Counted from the stretch's first letter, positions 1 to 11,010 are shown. The stretch is DNA of 64,000 nucleotides from Sipunculus nudus (GCA_026874595.1 CM049315.1:19177664-19241663), one strand, 5' to 3'. Numbers and translations are program-made. The notes: generated by a model not told the origin, from the letters alone.

Positions 1-191
1 GGTATTAGAGACCTAATTTCTGGTTTCCAAGGAGATTTTTCATTGACCTCTCAGAATCCCAAGTGACAAGATTCTAGGCCAGCGGTTACAATTTGTGCCT
101 GGTTAACGGACAGACAGACGGACAGACAGACGGACGGACGCCAGACAAAGAGTGATGGCTATATCTCAGATGACTTTCAGTCAGCTGAGCT
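1..191 (+). mobile_element. 3' end of a hairpin-end element (family A) with a ~325-bp-type monomer
   Basis: The first 100 bases match the last half of the ~325-bp monomer seen again at 3303-3986 and 21823-25569. A GACAGACGG microsatellite follows, then the family A 3' hairpin at 165-189: CTCAG and TGACT arms pair with AGTCA and CTGAG across one A·G mismatch and a TTC loop. The element ends at GAGCT, directly before an A-run, as in every other family A copy here. The 5' end lies outside the window. It is non-coding. Confidence 0.75.
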
Positions 192-275
192 AAAAACCTG
201 TGTCTGTCATGCCACCCGCTGTTCTGTGTCAGGTGATACACAAGGCACGTACAATAACAGACACAGGGGACGAGG

Positions 276-290
276 GGGGGGGGGGGGCTG
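276..290. repeat. poly-G tract
   Basis: An uninterrupted G homopolymer of about 15 nt follows GACGA. Similar long G or C tracts recur across the window. Length is likely polymorphic or assembly-sensitive and affects the reading frame just upstream of the small ORF at 300. Confidence 0.8.
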
Positions 291-299
291 ATTTTGACT

Positions 300-440
300 A
301 TGAATGGTGGATTTTTAGACGATGACCACATTCTGCACCTGTCAATGCACCCTGATGGAACAGTCATGTTTTACGGCTCTTTTAAACATGTTGATGTCAG
401 GGTCTGCGGCACGTTGCTAAGATACAAACTGACACTGTGA
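300..440 (+). CDS. possible small ORF or exon remnant, 46 codons, unknown
   Basis: An ATG-initiated frame of 46 codons has protein-like composition, including DDDHILHLSMHPDGTVMFYG, with balanced acidic and hydrophobic residues and little low-complexity sequence. It begins just downstream of the poly-G tract, whose length could change the upstream frame, so it may be the end of a longer broken ORF. It lies on the same strand as the ORF at 1046. I recognise no family. It could be chance; the composition is the only support. Confidence 0.25.
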   Translation: MNGGFLDDDHILHLSMHPDGTVMFYGSFKHVDVRVCGTLLRYKLTL

Positions 441-616
441 CCACGATATCTCTGGCAGCCTGGCAGGTTTCAAAGTTGCTTGGGTACGTTATCGAAGACT
501 ACCCATTTAGGGACCTGTCTGGCACCATGTACACTTACCCCTGCTTGTTTGCAGGCAAGACTCTGGACGAAGAAAAACAGGAACGGGGGGCATAGGGGGC
601 ATAAAAACATGTATAA
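441..616. other. spacer with nothing recognised
   Basis: Unique-looking sequence between the small ORF and the tRNA-like element. Overlapping short frames on both strands look like chance. Confidence 0.5.
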
Positions 617-690
617 AATCCCTGGGTGGGTTCGAACCACTAACCTTTCGATTAACAGCAGAACGCGCTAACTGATTGTGCCACAGGGAC
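617..690 (-). pseudogene. tRNA-Asn(GTT)-like sequence, probably decayed
   Basis: Read on the minus strand, this 74-nt segment has the tRNA layout. A seven-base acceptor arm GTCCCTG pairs with CAGGGAT. An A-box-like D arm (TGGCACAATCAGTTAGC) and a perfect T arm with B-box GGTTCGAACCC are present. The anticodon loop CTGTTAA puts GTT at the anticodon, as in tRNA-Asn. A TTTT terminator overlaps the 3' end. Signs of decay are a mismatch and a wobble in the anticodon stem (TTCTG against TCGAA), a G·T first pair, and T rather than G at the discriminator. It may be a pseudogene or the head of a tRNA-derived SINE. Confidence 0.7.
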
Positions 691-1000
691 TTGTTGATTG
701 TACCTGCTTTAAACTCTCTTGAGGGTCCCCATCTGATGGGCATTCAGCAGCACAGTGAGGGTTGCAGTCAAGGTTATATAAGCGTCATGCGTCATGAGTA
801 CATACATTTGTTATTTTATAAAGAACTGGTACTGTCCACTGATTTGATCGGCTGATGGAAAGTGTGACAACACAGACAACATTTAGAAATGCCTTTAATC
901 CCAGAAATACATGTTGTTTTCTTTTAAATCTTTACTTTAACCTGGGGCTCACATTACACCAAATTATTTGTCAAGACCAATCATGTGCCTGTGTTAGAGA
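691..1000. other. upstream region of the ORF at 1046
   Basis: No coding signal is visible. A CCAAT motif (GACCAATCA) at about 977-985 lies about 20 bp before the TATA-like box. Confidence 0.4.
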
Positions 1001-1008
1001 TATAAAAC
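1001..1008 (+). promoter_or_regulatory. TATA-like box
   Basis: TATAAAAC lies about 38 nt before the first ATG of the ORF at 1046, with a CCAAT box about 20 nt further upstream. The spacing implies a very short leader. A chance match is possible in AT-rich DNA. Confidence 0.4.
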
Positions 1009-1045
1009 GGTGCGTTCGTCTAAGGCCTAGACAGTTGGCAGTGTG

Positions 1046-1618
1046 ATGCCAAATGATACTCTCGTGCAGAACGTGGCCATGCCAGAAGAAACAACGTTAC
1101 ACATGGTCGTTAATGCAGGATTGACATCGTTTTATTATACAATGGAGGATTGTTATTACAAGGCCCAATACATGAAATGGCTGTCTTGCGAAGAGGAGTT
1201 CTTTGTGTTTCTCGTCTACACCAAGCCCTGCCACATACCTGATGTTATTGTACCTGTGTGTAATGGAGGTGCCAAACCTGTGGTTGGGACACCCGCTGTG
1301 AGATACTACTACCAAGATGACCGGATACTTGTGTGCAATAATACAACTGTGGCTGACATGGTCCGAGCCGCCTGTGGAGATACCAGCACCAAAGAGTTCA
1401 TCAAAGCACATTTGGTTGCACTACTGCCACAAAAACTGTCCCAAAAGCGTAACGCGGACATGCTGATTATGAATGGGGATGGATTCAGTCAGTTCCCCCT
1501 GGATGGACAATACATCAGAAACATTTGCATGGCAATGAAACTGGAGAAAAAACCAGAGGTAGCTGATAGCCCGGCACGCATGCCTGAAAAGAAACCCCGA
1601 GACCACGCATGGATTTAA
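1046..1618 (+). CDS. unrecognised intronless ORF, 190 residues
   Basis: A continuous 190-codon frame, long for this AT-rich window and free of low-complexity sequence. ATG at 1046 is chosen: the frame also contains a GTG codon immediately before it, but ATG has a purine at -3 and sits just downstream of a TATA-like box. The protein is Cys-, Tyr- and Met-rich (about eight Cys; SFYYTMEDCYYKAQYMKWL near residue 30), with a basic, Lys-rich C terminus. I see no signal peptide, membrane span or family I can name. The frame stops at 1616-1618, but an FG-rich frame overlaps and continues, so the original product was probably longer. It may be an intronless host gene, a retrogene or a transposon-borne ORF. 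Confidence 0.5.
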   Translation: MPNDTLVQNVAMPEETTLHMVVNAGLTSFYYTMEDCYYKAQYMKWLSCEEEFFVFLVYTKPCHIPDVIVPVCNGGAKPVVGTPAVRYYYQDDRILVCNNTTVADMVRAACGDTSTKEFIKAHLVALLPQKLSQKRNADMLIMNGDGFSQFPLDGQYIRNICMAMKLEKKPEVADSPARMPEKKPRDHAWI

Positions 1619-1844
1619 CTTAGCTAGTGATGGTAAATCTACGGCGGGATTTGCATTTGGTCAGAATGCGTCCTTTGGTAATGCAAATGGACAGGTCGGT
1701 ACCACGTTGGGTACACCTACCAATGCTGATGTGACACTCAATACATCATCTAACGCAGGTGCCACATTGGGTACATCATCCAACGCAACTGCGACATTCT
1801 CTTTATCATTCAACGTGAGTACGGCATTGGGTTCACACTGCTGA
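1563..1844 (+). pseudogene. frameshifted FG/TS-rich tail of the preceding ORF
   Basis: A different frame is open from 1563 to a TGA at 1842-1844 and overlaps the end of the 190-residue ORF. From about 1611 it encodes a low-complexity tail with FAFGQNASFGNANG followed by repeated T/S-N-A-x-x-T-L-G-T units, resembling FG-repeat disordered tails. A one-base indel between about 1563 and 1615 (there are A4 and C4 runs) would join it to the upstream ORF. It ends within a few bases of the start of a 277-bp repeat at 1843, so the natural end was probably removed by repeat insertion. Confidence 0.45.
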
Positions 1845-3301
1845 GATATGAGTGATTTTATCCTGAGGCAGATGAACAGATGGACGCTGTGCATAAATGG
1901 TTACAGGTGGCGCCACCAGTTTTGCCTATGACGAAGAGCTATGTGAATTCTATACATATGCAAAATTTTGGCCCAATCAGTCAAACGTTTCCTGAGATAT
2001 GAGCTTGGATGTCTGCAGAGTAAACATGAATATAGGTTGCGCCACCTGTCATAAAATTGAGAAAGCTGTCCAGGATGTATAAACCTGCAAAATTTCAGGT
2101 GGAAATGTCAAACCACTGCTGAGATATGAGTGATTTTATCCCAAGGCAGATGAACAGATGGACGCTGTGCAAAAATGGTTGCAGATAGCATCACCATTTT
2201 TAGTGTATGTTATAAAGCTATCAAAGGGCTACATTTGTGCAAAATTTTTAGCCTGATCGATCAAACGTTTCCCCGAGATATCTGGATTTATATGTGGAAA
2301 CAGATGCACAAATGGACTATGGGCAGTGAGGAAAGGTCAGAGGTCAACCAAGAATGAGGGCACAGCAATGCACATGTGACCTGATTATAAACCCGATTCA
2401 CTTAAAATGCAAACTAAGTTTCTTCAAACACTTGAAAGATAAAGTTCCAATAATCTGAGAATTCTGCATCTAGACATTGTGTCTAGATGTCTAGATACTG
2501 TGTCTAGACGTCTAGACACATTGTCAAGACACCACACAGAATCAGGTCAGTTGCCATGGTGATGTCTGGACCCCACCTGGTTGTACTGAGTGACCTCTTG
2601 AATTGGCTGCTGAAACTCAGCATGTTGTCAAATCTGTTCTCAAACACAGAAAGCCAATATCAATTGACTACACTGCTTTTTCAAAGCTGCATTTACCCAA
2701 TCTATTCTTATAAAACTGACAGAATCCTACCATAGAATAATTCTTGTAAAGTTTAAACCAATTAGCTTAACAGTTTCATCATAAAACAGTGTATAACCTA
2801 GAAGCATCTAAAATTAAATTTTTGCTTGTAAAAAAAAATCAATGTAGGTGGTGCCAGCAATACCTCAATTTCAGATATGACATATGTGACAAACATTGGC
2901 ATAAAATTTGCTGATGATATCTTTAGCCGTTTCTGAGATTTTAATTTTAGTGTGCTTTTTCGGAGAGATGACTAAGTTCAACCTCCTGTAACTCAGCCAA
3001 AAATCTCCGAACTGGAACCATTTGAACAAACTTGAAAAAGATTGTTCCAGGGATCATTTCTGTGAAATATTGGACAATTTGGCTGGACAGTTTGGGAGAA
3101 GAAGATTTTTATAGCTTTTTTAGTTTTTTTTCCTATAAAAACTCAGAAAATGCAGTTAGAAAAAAAAAATAAACAAAATCAGGTAGAGTTTTTCATATGA
3201 GAAAATTTGGTGACTCTAGCTCCTGCCGTTTTTGAGATAGCTATGGTTAAGGTACAGATGACGGACGACGCTGCACCACCGCAAAAGCTCACCGGTTTGC
3301 T
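1843..3301 (+). repeat. composite repeat: two 277-bp monomers (family F) plus family B body
   Basis: Two diverged ~277-bp monomers starting GAGATATGAG (1843, 2121) carry GGTGGCGCCACC-type palindromes. They run into a family B body: TCTAGACA-rich stretch near 2470-2520, then AACTCAGCCAAAAATC-type sequence. The family B end is AAGCTCACCGGTTTGCT followed by an A-run. The same order recurs at 14490-16200. It is non-coding; the short ORFs inside are shadows. Confidence 0.75.
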
Positions 3302-3302
3302 A

Positions 3303-3986
3303 AAAAAGACAGGTTTCGCCACCAGTTTGCAGGAACTGAGGGAGCACTCAATGATCAATATTCAAGCAAAAAAATCATGGTGGTCAAGGCGGTAGTTATT
3401 TAGGTATTGAAGCTTTTGTATCAAATTTTTAATTATTCTTGGGGGTACTTACGAGACCCATACCTCCGAGAATATGGGTAACAGAGACCTATATTCAGGT
3501 TTCCAAGGAGATTTTTTATGGACCTCCCTGGATATCAAGTTAGAAGATTCTAGGTGTAGCGGTTACAATTTTTGCCCTGTTAACAGATGATAGCTTCTTT
3601 GAAGGTATCAGAAATAGAGAAAAAATTGTAAAAATTAGAAAAAAGACAGGTTGCGCCACCAGTTTGCAGGAACTGATGGAACACTGAATGATCAATATTC
3701 ATGCAAAAAATCATGGTGGTCAAGGCAGTAGTTATTTAGGTACTGAAGCTTTTGTATCAAATTTTTAATTATTCTTGGGGGTATTTACGAGACCCATAGC
3801 TCGCAGAATATGGGTAACAGAGACCTAATTTCAAGTTTCCGAGGAGATTTTATGGACCTCCCTGGATGTCAAGTTAGAAGATTCTAGGTCCAGTGGTTAT
3901 GATTTGTGCCCTCTTAACGGACAGCCAAAGGGCCGCCTGACAAAGAGTGATCGCTATAGCTCAGATGACTATCAGTCAGCTGAGCT
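3303..3986 (+). repeat. two ~340-bp family C monomers ending in a family A hairpin
   Basis: Two tandem monomers begin ACAGGTTTCGCCACCAG and ACAGGTTGCGCCACCAG and share an ATGATCAATATTCA segment and a GGGTAACAGAGACC segment. The second ends in the hairpin CTCAG/TGACT-ATC-AGTCA/CTGAG and GAGCT, then AAA. The family B element at its left was inserted into the A-run of the first monomer. Confidence 0.75.
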
Positions 3987-4136
3987 AAATATGAAGTCAA
4001 TGGAAAGTAATGATGTTGGCTGATGGGGTCTTTGTGGTCAAAGCTGCTTGTCAGTGTCAAAATTCTCCAAAACTTATAATCCATACATGATATTTTTGCT
4101 GATTTTCAAGATTATAAATTAATTCTAATCCGTAAT

Positions 4137-4314
4137 TGTGGTGTCTTGCTCTAGATTGGTTAGATAATACACATATTCACTCCGGCTTGTGTGCGTGCAA
4201 ACCACATGGAGACTTCAGCTGCTATACTATGTATTTATTCTGGTGTCACATACGTATTTTGTCCAGGATATATTACCTGGAATATTGCAGGTGTCACAGT
4301 CACAGGATATCACA
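4137..4314 (-). repeat. gypsy 3' LTR
   Basis: Plus strand starts TGTGGTGTC and ends GGATATCACA. It matches 13183-13365 along its whole length with many substitutions and small indels. A polypurine tract adjoins it on the inner side, which identifies it as the 3' LTR of the minus-strand element. Confidence 0.85.
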
Positions 4315-4328
4315 CCTCTCCCCCTTTT
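4315..4328 (-). other. polypurine tract of the gypsy element
   Basis: The minus strand reads AAAAGGGGGAGAGG immediately before the LTR start TGTGATATCC. That is the expected position for plus-strand DNA priming. Confidence 0.8.
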
Positions 4329-4354
4329 GAATATTTTACTTAACAACTGTGAAA

Positions 4355-6985
4355 CAAGGGACCTATGGGTCACGACGCTCAGCTGTTATATATGATAAAA
4401 AAATATTATTTAGAAATGAGGCACATGCTGGTTTTGTGTGGTAATAAATATAAGCTGTATTATGAGTTGTTGTTGTTTAGCTTATGTATGATTTTGATAG
4501 TACCTTTGGAGACAGGGAAGAGGATTGATTTCATTTATTTTATTAACAAATGGAGTACTATTGTCACACAGATTTTGAATTGGCCATATAACTTATAAGC
4601 AGAACATATAATATAAGAGTTTAACTATTTATTAAAAAAAATTACAAATATTGTCCCAAATATAATTTTTATAAAAAATAATAAGAGAATCATATGATTT
4701 TTTTAAATGAAATATAACTGATATGATTATTAAAATAATATTAAAGAATATATTCATGAATGCATTCATGAATACATTTTGAAAGTATTTGCATGAGTAT
4801 TCAATACTTTCATTTTTACCTGAATTCCTATTCTTTATGCAAGAAATTTTATAATGGAGTACATAATCATATTCGTATTTAAATACAATTACAAAGTATT
4901 CGCACCATGTCTGGTATTTATTCAGTTTCACCAACCAATGATGTTGAGAATCCAGAATATACAAAATTCACACATTTAAATAATGATCATAAGTACCTGG
5001 TTTTATGGCTTTTATTTATATTAAAAAATAACTGTAAAAAATTCATTTTGGACTAATTTCACATCAATGTACACACTAGACACAGTAGGAATCTAGATTA
5101 ATATTATCAACTGCATCTTTGTCTATCATTAATTTCCTTCATATGATCCCTAATGATTAGTAATGAATAATATGATTTACTTCTTTAGCATTAAAATTAA
5201 ACTGAAAAATGCCATAGGTGACTGCATGGTGTTATTTGGAATATGTGACATTCTACCCATCGATACAAGATTCTTATATCATCAGTAACTGCAAGTTAAT
5301 TTCCTGTTATTATAAACTAACAAATTCCTTTTCTATTTTTCTTTAATTTGTTATTAAAAACCAATAAAAATTTATTAATTTATTGTTTATTGTTATGTTG
5401 TTGGTTAAAACTACTAGATGAGTTGGGTTGGACACCTGGATCAACTGTAGCTGGCCATAAGCTGCCTGGATTCCTGTATGCCTCGCCTCAAGCGTGCATA
5501 ATTTGATGAAGGTCAACAAGGTCAACATACAGGTGACTCAAGAGGGGCTGGAGAGAGCCAAAGTCTGACAGGGTCTCATAAAAAACATTAATAAAAGCTA
5601 CAATTTTTGGCCAATTTCTTTCAGCTTTCTAAACCAAAAAGCTGAAATCCTAATGTGTGCATGATATGAAAATTATATCAACAGTGCTCACAGGACACAA
5701 ACGTGCCATGGTCACAGTTGGGCAAAATTTGAGGTACTAATTTTATATTTATACTTATAACTTATAAAATTTGAAAAATTCAGAACTAATTTTGGGTATT
5801 CAATTGAATCTTGATTAAATAATGTTACATCCCTGACAAAAAAATCTCTACTTTCAGCAATGCCCTTGTTAAGGGAGTAAATATATTTCTTGATTTTTTA
5901 CAAAGTGCATTATGTTTGGGCCCATAACTTAAAACAATTACGCAATACTGACATCATTCTGGCATGTGCATAGAGAATGAATAATATGTATATTATTTAT
6001 GATTAAAGTCAGATCAGTGGTTTTGATATTAGGCAGTCTTGAAGTGTAACAATGGGTTTTTAATGGAAAAATGAAGTTTTTCATTAATATCTCGAAGGTA
6101 TTAAGTCCTAGTGACCTAATTCTTGGCATGGTAGGGGATTTTGGAGACATCTAACTGTATGCTGAATTTAAGGAACTAAGAGCTGAAGCTGGGGAGCTGA
6201 GCTCTTGCAAACTGCATAACACTAGCTTGATGTAAACAATTTGTTACATGGTGCTTGAAAACTTATTAAAATCTACAGTTTTTTATCAACTGGTTTCAAA
6301 TTTTTGGTGTTAACAGTTAAAATGCTAACAAAAACATGCTGTGAAAATTAAATCCACAGTACTTACAAGAAAAAAACGTGCCATGGTCAAAGTTGGGCAA
6401 AATTTAAGGTACCAATTTTTTATTTTTATTAATATTTTAGAAAATTTAAAAGATTTTCATCTAATTTTGGGTATACAATTTAATTTTGATTAATTAAAGT
6501 TATATTACTGGAAAAAAGGTTCGATAGCTTTAACATTTTTTGTGTTAAGTGATCAAATATCTTTCCTGATTTTTTACAAAATGCATTATGTTTGGGCCCA
6601 TAACTTTTTTAAATTAAATAATACAGAAATAATTTCTGGCATGTACATAGGAACTATATAGAGGAATATTTATGGTAAATATGAGGAAAAACAGATGAGT
6701 GGTTTTGATATTAGGCAGTCCTGAAGTGTGAAAATAGGTTTTTAATAAAAAATTGAGGTTTTTCCTTAATTTCTCAAAGGAACGAAGTTGCAAAGACCCA
6801 GTTTTCGGCTTGGTAGGAGATCTTGGGGACATCTAACATTATGCCGAATTTTGGATTCCTAGGTCTTACGGTTTCAAAACGTGCCACATCTACGGACGGA
6901 CGGACGGACGGACGGACGGACAGACGGACGGACGACGGACAATGGACCACGACTATAGCTCAGATGACTTATAGTCAGCTGAGCT
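4355..6985 (+). mobile_element. full-length family A hairpin-end element, 2.6 kb, nested in gypsy
   Basis: Starts CAAGGGACC, followed by GCTCAGCTG at 4377-4385, and ends at GAGCT after the 3' hairpin 6958-6984. The hairpin has arms GCTCAG and TGACT against AGTCA and CTGAGC, one A·G mismatch and a TAT loop. A (GACG)n tract lies at about 6893-6945. It is nearly collinear with 60063-62694 (2631 against 2632 bp). It is flanked by A-runs with no long target duplication. No transposase is seen; it is presumably non-autonomous. Inserted about 26 bp inside the polypurine tract of the gypsy element. Confidence 0.85.
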
Positions 6986-7592
6986 AATTATTATACCTTA
7001 TGAATCAAGTGTAAATGCAAACGATTTACGTCTATGATTATTAACTGTTACCTTTATAATAAATGTTATCATTAAAAGACTGGATATTGTTTTTTTTTCT
7101 CCTCTTTTTACAGTAATCTGTTAACATTTAAACTATCTTTGGTCGTAGCCATTTTGTATGTATATATATCAGTCCACAACAAAGTCTTTGAACTTTCTGG
7201 GCATCTGCTGCGCTCTCGTCTACCTCCTGGGGTCTGCTGTCCCATCACTGGCAGGGCGCTGTAACTTACTGTCTGTATTGTCTGCTTCTGTACCATTCTT
7301 CAATTCGAACAATTTGTCTGGCTCCTGATGTTCAATCATTCCTTCATTGGTTGTTTCGTAGTCATCATAGGAACTCTCATCCTGTAAACTTTCCTCCTCG
7401 AAGGTATTTCCTTGTCATCTTTTGAACATTGATAAGTTTCTTGTTATTGTTTTGTTGTTGTTTCATGCTGTTATCATGGTTCCTTTTTTCCCTGTTACTG
7501 TTAAGGAGTGTTTTCGTGTTTAGTTTCTCCTTACTTTTTGGTGAATGGTCTTTCTACCAGTACCAAGTCCCCTATTTTCAAGTCTGACGGTT
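6986..7592 (-). pseudogene. gypsy pol C-terminal end and 3' untranslated remnant
   Basis: Continues the element from the integrase C terminus towards the 3' LTR. Frames are broken; recognisable fragments lie at 7108-7296 (minus). The purine-rich stretch at 7090-7113 resembles a polypurine tract, but the one adjoining the LTR is at 4315-4328. Confidence 0.5.
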
Positions 7593-8092
7593 TTACAAAC
7601 ATTTTGAGTCTGTCCATTTCTTCATTTTTTCTTTCTGTTTGTTATCTTTCTGCTTTGTGTTTTCATAGTTTCTGTGACTTTGTGGTACAGTGGGCAGTTT
7701 GTTTTTGATTTCTCGACCAAACAACAGATTTGCAGGTGGCACTCCTGTTGTCATAAGCAGTGTTGTGCGATTGTTTCTTAAGAACTGTTGAAGTTCTTTC
7801 CTCCAATTTTTCCCTTCGGCTTTTGCAGTTAGAATAGCTTTTTGAAGTGTCTTTATGAATCTTTCCACTTCCCCATTTGCTCTTGGCCATAATTGGGTGA
7901 CTTTTCTGTGTTTGAAACCAAAGTGATCAGCAAATGGTTTAAATTCTTCTCTGTTAAATGGTGGTCCATTGTTGGATCTCACTACAGCTGGAATACCAAA
8001 CAATGCAAAAGCCTCATCTAACTTTGGTATTACTGCCTTTGTGGATGTTGTTGAAATGATCTCAACAAATGGGTATCTCAAACTAGATGTGT
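7593..8092 (-). pseudogene. gypsy integrase, catalytic core and C-terminal part
   Basis: Retroviral-type integrase core. The RYPFVEI start of the core is followed by a segment ending VVRSNNGPPF, where families normally have a DNGxxF catalytic Asp; here it is Asn. The third catalytic position is intact in GEVERFIKTLQKAI. The stretch after it is the usual NxxTT and LLFGR region of gypsy integrases. The upstream half is displaced to 9988-10200 by an inserted tandem-repeat element. Confidence 0.85.
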
Positions 8093-9987
8093 CGGAACAA
8101 CACGAATGCCCCTGCCTTGGGCAAATTAGAAACATTTGTAAAATTTTGAAAATTTTTTTAAGTTCAGGAGGTGTGGTATGGTCAAAAGTAGGTCAACAAG
8201 GGCAAAATGCAAACTCGATCTGTAACGGGTCATTATCAAGCAACACACCAAAAATCATGCCAGTATATTTAGGCATTGTGAAAAAAAGTCCATACATGTG
8301 CATTTTCCATAAAAATTTCTGTCTTTCATGAAATTTTCTATGTTTAGGAGCCGTAAAACAATCAAAAGTAGGTCAACCGGGATGAAACGCGAACTCGATC
8401 TGTAACTGTCATTATCTGCCCACACATAAAAAATCAGGGTGGTATCTGCAGGCATTGAGGAAAAAAAGTAAGTACATATGCATTCGTTATGAAAATTTAT
8501 ATTTTTCATGAAACTTTCTATGTTCAGGAGCAGTCAAATGGTAAAAGTAGGTCAACTGAGAGAAAACAAGAACTCGATCTGTAACTGGTCATTATCTGCC
8601 TACACACCAAAAATCAGGCCCATATCTGCAGGCACTGCAAAAAAAAGTCCATACATATGCACCTTTTTATGAAATTTTTTTTGTTAGAGCACCGTCAAAC
8701 GGTCAAAAATAGGTCAACTGGGACAAAACGTGAACTTGATCTGTAACTGGTCATTATCTGCCCACACACCAAAAATCAGGCCAATATCTGCAGGTATTGT
8801 GAAGAAAAGTCTGTACAAGTGTATTTGTCATGAAAATTTATGTTTTACATGAAATTTTCTATGTTCAGGAGCCGTAAAACAGTCAAAAGTAGGTCAACCA
8901 GGACAAAATGCGAACTCAATCTGTAACTGGTCAATATCTGGCCACACACCAAAAATCAGGCCAATATCTGCAGGCATTGCGAAAAAAAGTCCTTACATGT
9001 GTATTTGTCATGATATTTCATATTTTTCATGAAATTTTCTATGTTCAGGAGCCGTAAAACGGTCAAAAGTAGGTAAATCAGGACGAAACGCGAACTCCAT
9101 CTGTAACAGGTCTATATCTGCCCACACACCAAAAATCAGGCCAATATCTGCAGGCATTGCGAAAAAAAATCTGTACATGTGTATTTGTCATGAATATTTC
9201 TATTTTTCATGAAATTTTCTATGTTCAGGAGCCGTAAAACTGTCAAAAGTAGGTCAACCGGGACGAAACGCAAACTTAATCTGTAACTGGTCTATATTTG
9301 CCCACACACCAAAAATCAGGCCAATATCAGCAGGCATTGCGAAAAAAGTCCGTACATGTGTATCTGTCATGAATATTTCTATTTTTCATTAAATTTTCTA
9401 AGTTTAGGAGCCGTAAAACAGTCAAAAGTAGGTCAACCGGGACGAAACGCGAACTCGATCTGTAACTAGTCTATGTCTGTCCACACACCAAAAATCAGGC
9501 CAATATCTGCAGGCACTGCGAAAAAAAGTCCGTACATGTGTATTTGTCATGAAATTTCATATTTTTCATGAAATTTTCTATGTTCAGGAGCCGTAAAACT
9601 GTCAAAAGTAGGTCAACCAGGACGAAACGCGAACTCGATCTGTAACTGGTCTATATCTGCTCACACACCAAAAATCAGGCCAATATCTGCAGGCATTGCG
9701 AAAAAAAGTCCGTACATGTGTATCTGTCATGAATATTTCTATTTTTCATGAAATTTTCTAAGTTTAGGAGCCGTAACACGGTCAAAAGTAGGTCAACCGG
9801 GACAAAACGCGAACTCGATCTGTAACTGGTCTATATCTGCCCACACATAAAAATTAGGCCAATATCTGCAGGCATTGCGAAAAAAAGTCTGTACAACTGT
9901 TTGATTTTGGAATGACGGAAGGACGGAATGACGGAATGACGGACATGGGTAAAACTATATGCCCCGGCCACTTTGTGGCGGGGGCAT
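8093..9987 (+). mobile_element. family D tandem-repeat hairpin element inserted in integrase
   Basis: Starts CTAGATGTGTCGG, then a GC-rich 5' motif (one base different from ATGCCCCCGCC). About nine or ten ~180-bp monomers follow, period visible at 8941, 9121 and 9301, each containing GAACTCGATCTGTAACTGGT-like sequence. Then come a short GGAATGACGGAAGGACGG tract and a 3' hairpin at 9961-9985. Its arms GCCCC and GCCAC pair with GTGGC and GGGGC across a G·G mismatch with a TTT loop, ending GCAT before an A-run. A second copy is at 22806-24863. The target is an A-run within the integrase coding sequence. No ORF of its own is seen. Confidence 0.85.
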
Positions 9988-10200
9988 AAAAATCATCTGT
10001 GATTACCAGTAAGGTTTCTCCCCCAACTGATGCAAAATCTACACTTATCTCTTAAAAAGCTGTTTTTGGTAATGGTTACATTGACAGTGGTTCTCACTGT
10101 GTTTTTACAGTGCTTACCTGACACGCTAAACAGTTTTTCCCCTTTCGTTCTACCATCTTGTTTATGTCTGGGAACCATACTTTTTCTCGCAATAAGCTTT
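9988..10200 (-). pseudogene. gypsy integrase, zinc-binding domain and first catalytic Asp region
   Basis: On the minus strand one frame reads WFPDINKMVERKGKNCLACQ, the second half of the HHCC zinc-binding module. After stops in a shifted frame comes LLVITDD, which contains the first catalytic Asp of the core. The remainder of the core lies at 7593-8092, across the family D insertion. Several stops and a frame change mark it as dead. Confidence 0.8.
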
Positions 10201-11010
10201 TTTTTTTGTCATTCCTTGGTGTCTCTTATGTGTTATATTCACTGCTTTTTCCTGTAAGCTTCTTGGCAGAACTTTTGTTGTCTTTGAGCATTATTGTTTC
10301 AGTCATTGTCAAATGTTGTTTTATGGCCTCATTTCTGGAGAATTCTGCTGCAGACACATCATCCGGTTTCACATGCCATTTCCCTGTCTTTAATGCTGCC
10401 ATTACAGTTTGTAGTGTGTAATCTTTCTGGCTATTTCCACTTCTGTTAATGTCATGGTATCGGAAACTGCATTTGTTATAATGTAGGCAATACTTTCTTC
10501 ATCTTCAGACTCTTGAATTCTTTGCAGCATCTCCCCCTTCTTCTGGGTGCCTGGATAGATAGTCTGCTGGATTGAACTTTCCAGGTTGATATATAACGGT
10601 TTTCCTATATGGTTGCAACTTAATCACCCACCTTTCGATTCTCGCTGGAGGTTTTGCTGATGGTTTGTTGTAGAGTGGCATCAAGGGTTTATGTCTGTTA
10701 TGATGTCAAAGTTTGTGCCGTAAACTTACAGATGAAAACGTTCACACGACCAAGTCACAGCAAGGGCTTCCCTTTCTGTCTGGGAATATCGTTGCTCCAC
10801 TGGCGTAAGAGCTCTACTCACAAAGCAGACTGTTCGTATATCCCCGCAGTTCTTGTCTACTTGTGTTAAGACAGCCCCTAAGCCAACAAGGCTGGCATCA
10901 ACATATATTTTGGTTTTGTTTTTTATGTATAATAGGACAGAACAGTGTCCCTGGTTAATGCTTGTTTGATACAGCTCATGGCGTCCTCATGAGCTGGGGT
11001 CCACTCCCAT
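10201..11010 (-). pseudogene. gypsy RNase H and connection region
   Basis: Minus-strand fragments include KTKIYVDASLVGLGAVLTQ near 10861-10918, with the first RNase H Asp in YVDAS. A conserved CFVSRALTPVEQRYSQTERE-type segment lies near 10780-10860. Further fragments reach the linker before integrase. Frames are interrupted. Confidence 0.75.

Noticed and set aside
4632-4964. 110-codon minus-strand ORF in the family A element
   Set aside because: AT-rich composition, disrupted in the collinear copy at 60063-62694, no recognisable domain.
6614-6832. Recurrent 72-codon minus-strand ORF (also near 21486, 58355 and 62331) as a small conserved protein
   Set aside because: It recurs because the family A element recurs; frames vary between copies and composition is unremarkable, although a systematic test for constraint was not possible here.
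7090-7113. Purine-rich tract (minus strand) as the gypsy polypurine tract
   Set aside because: No LTR adjoins it; the tract at 4315-4328 directly abuts the 3' LTR.
8185-9890. Regular ~180-bp repeats as a CRISPR-like or gene array
   Set aside because: Monomers are contiguous without spacers, lie inside a mobile element and occur in an invertebrate genome.
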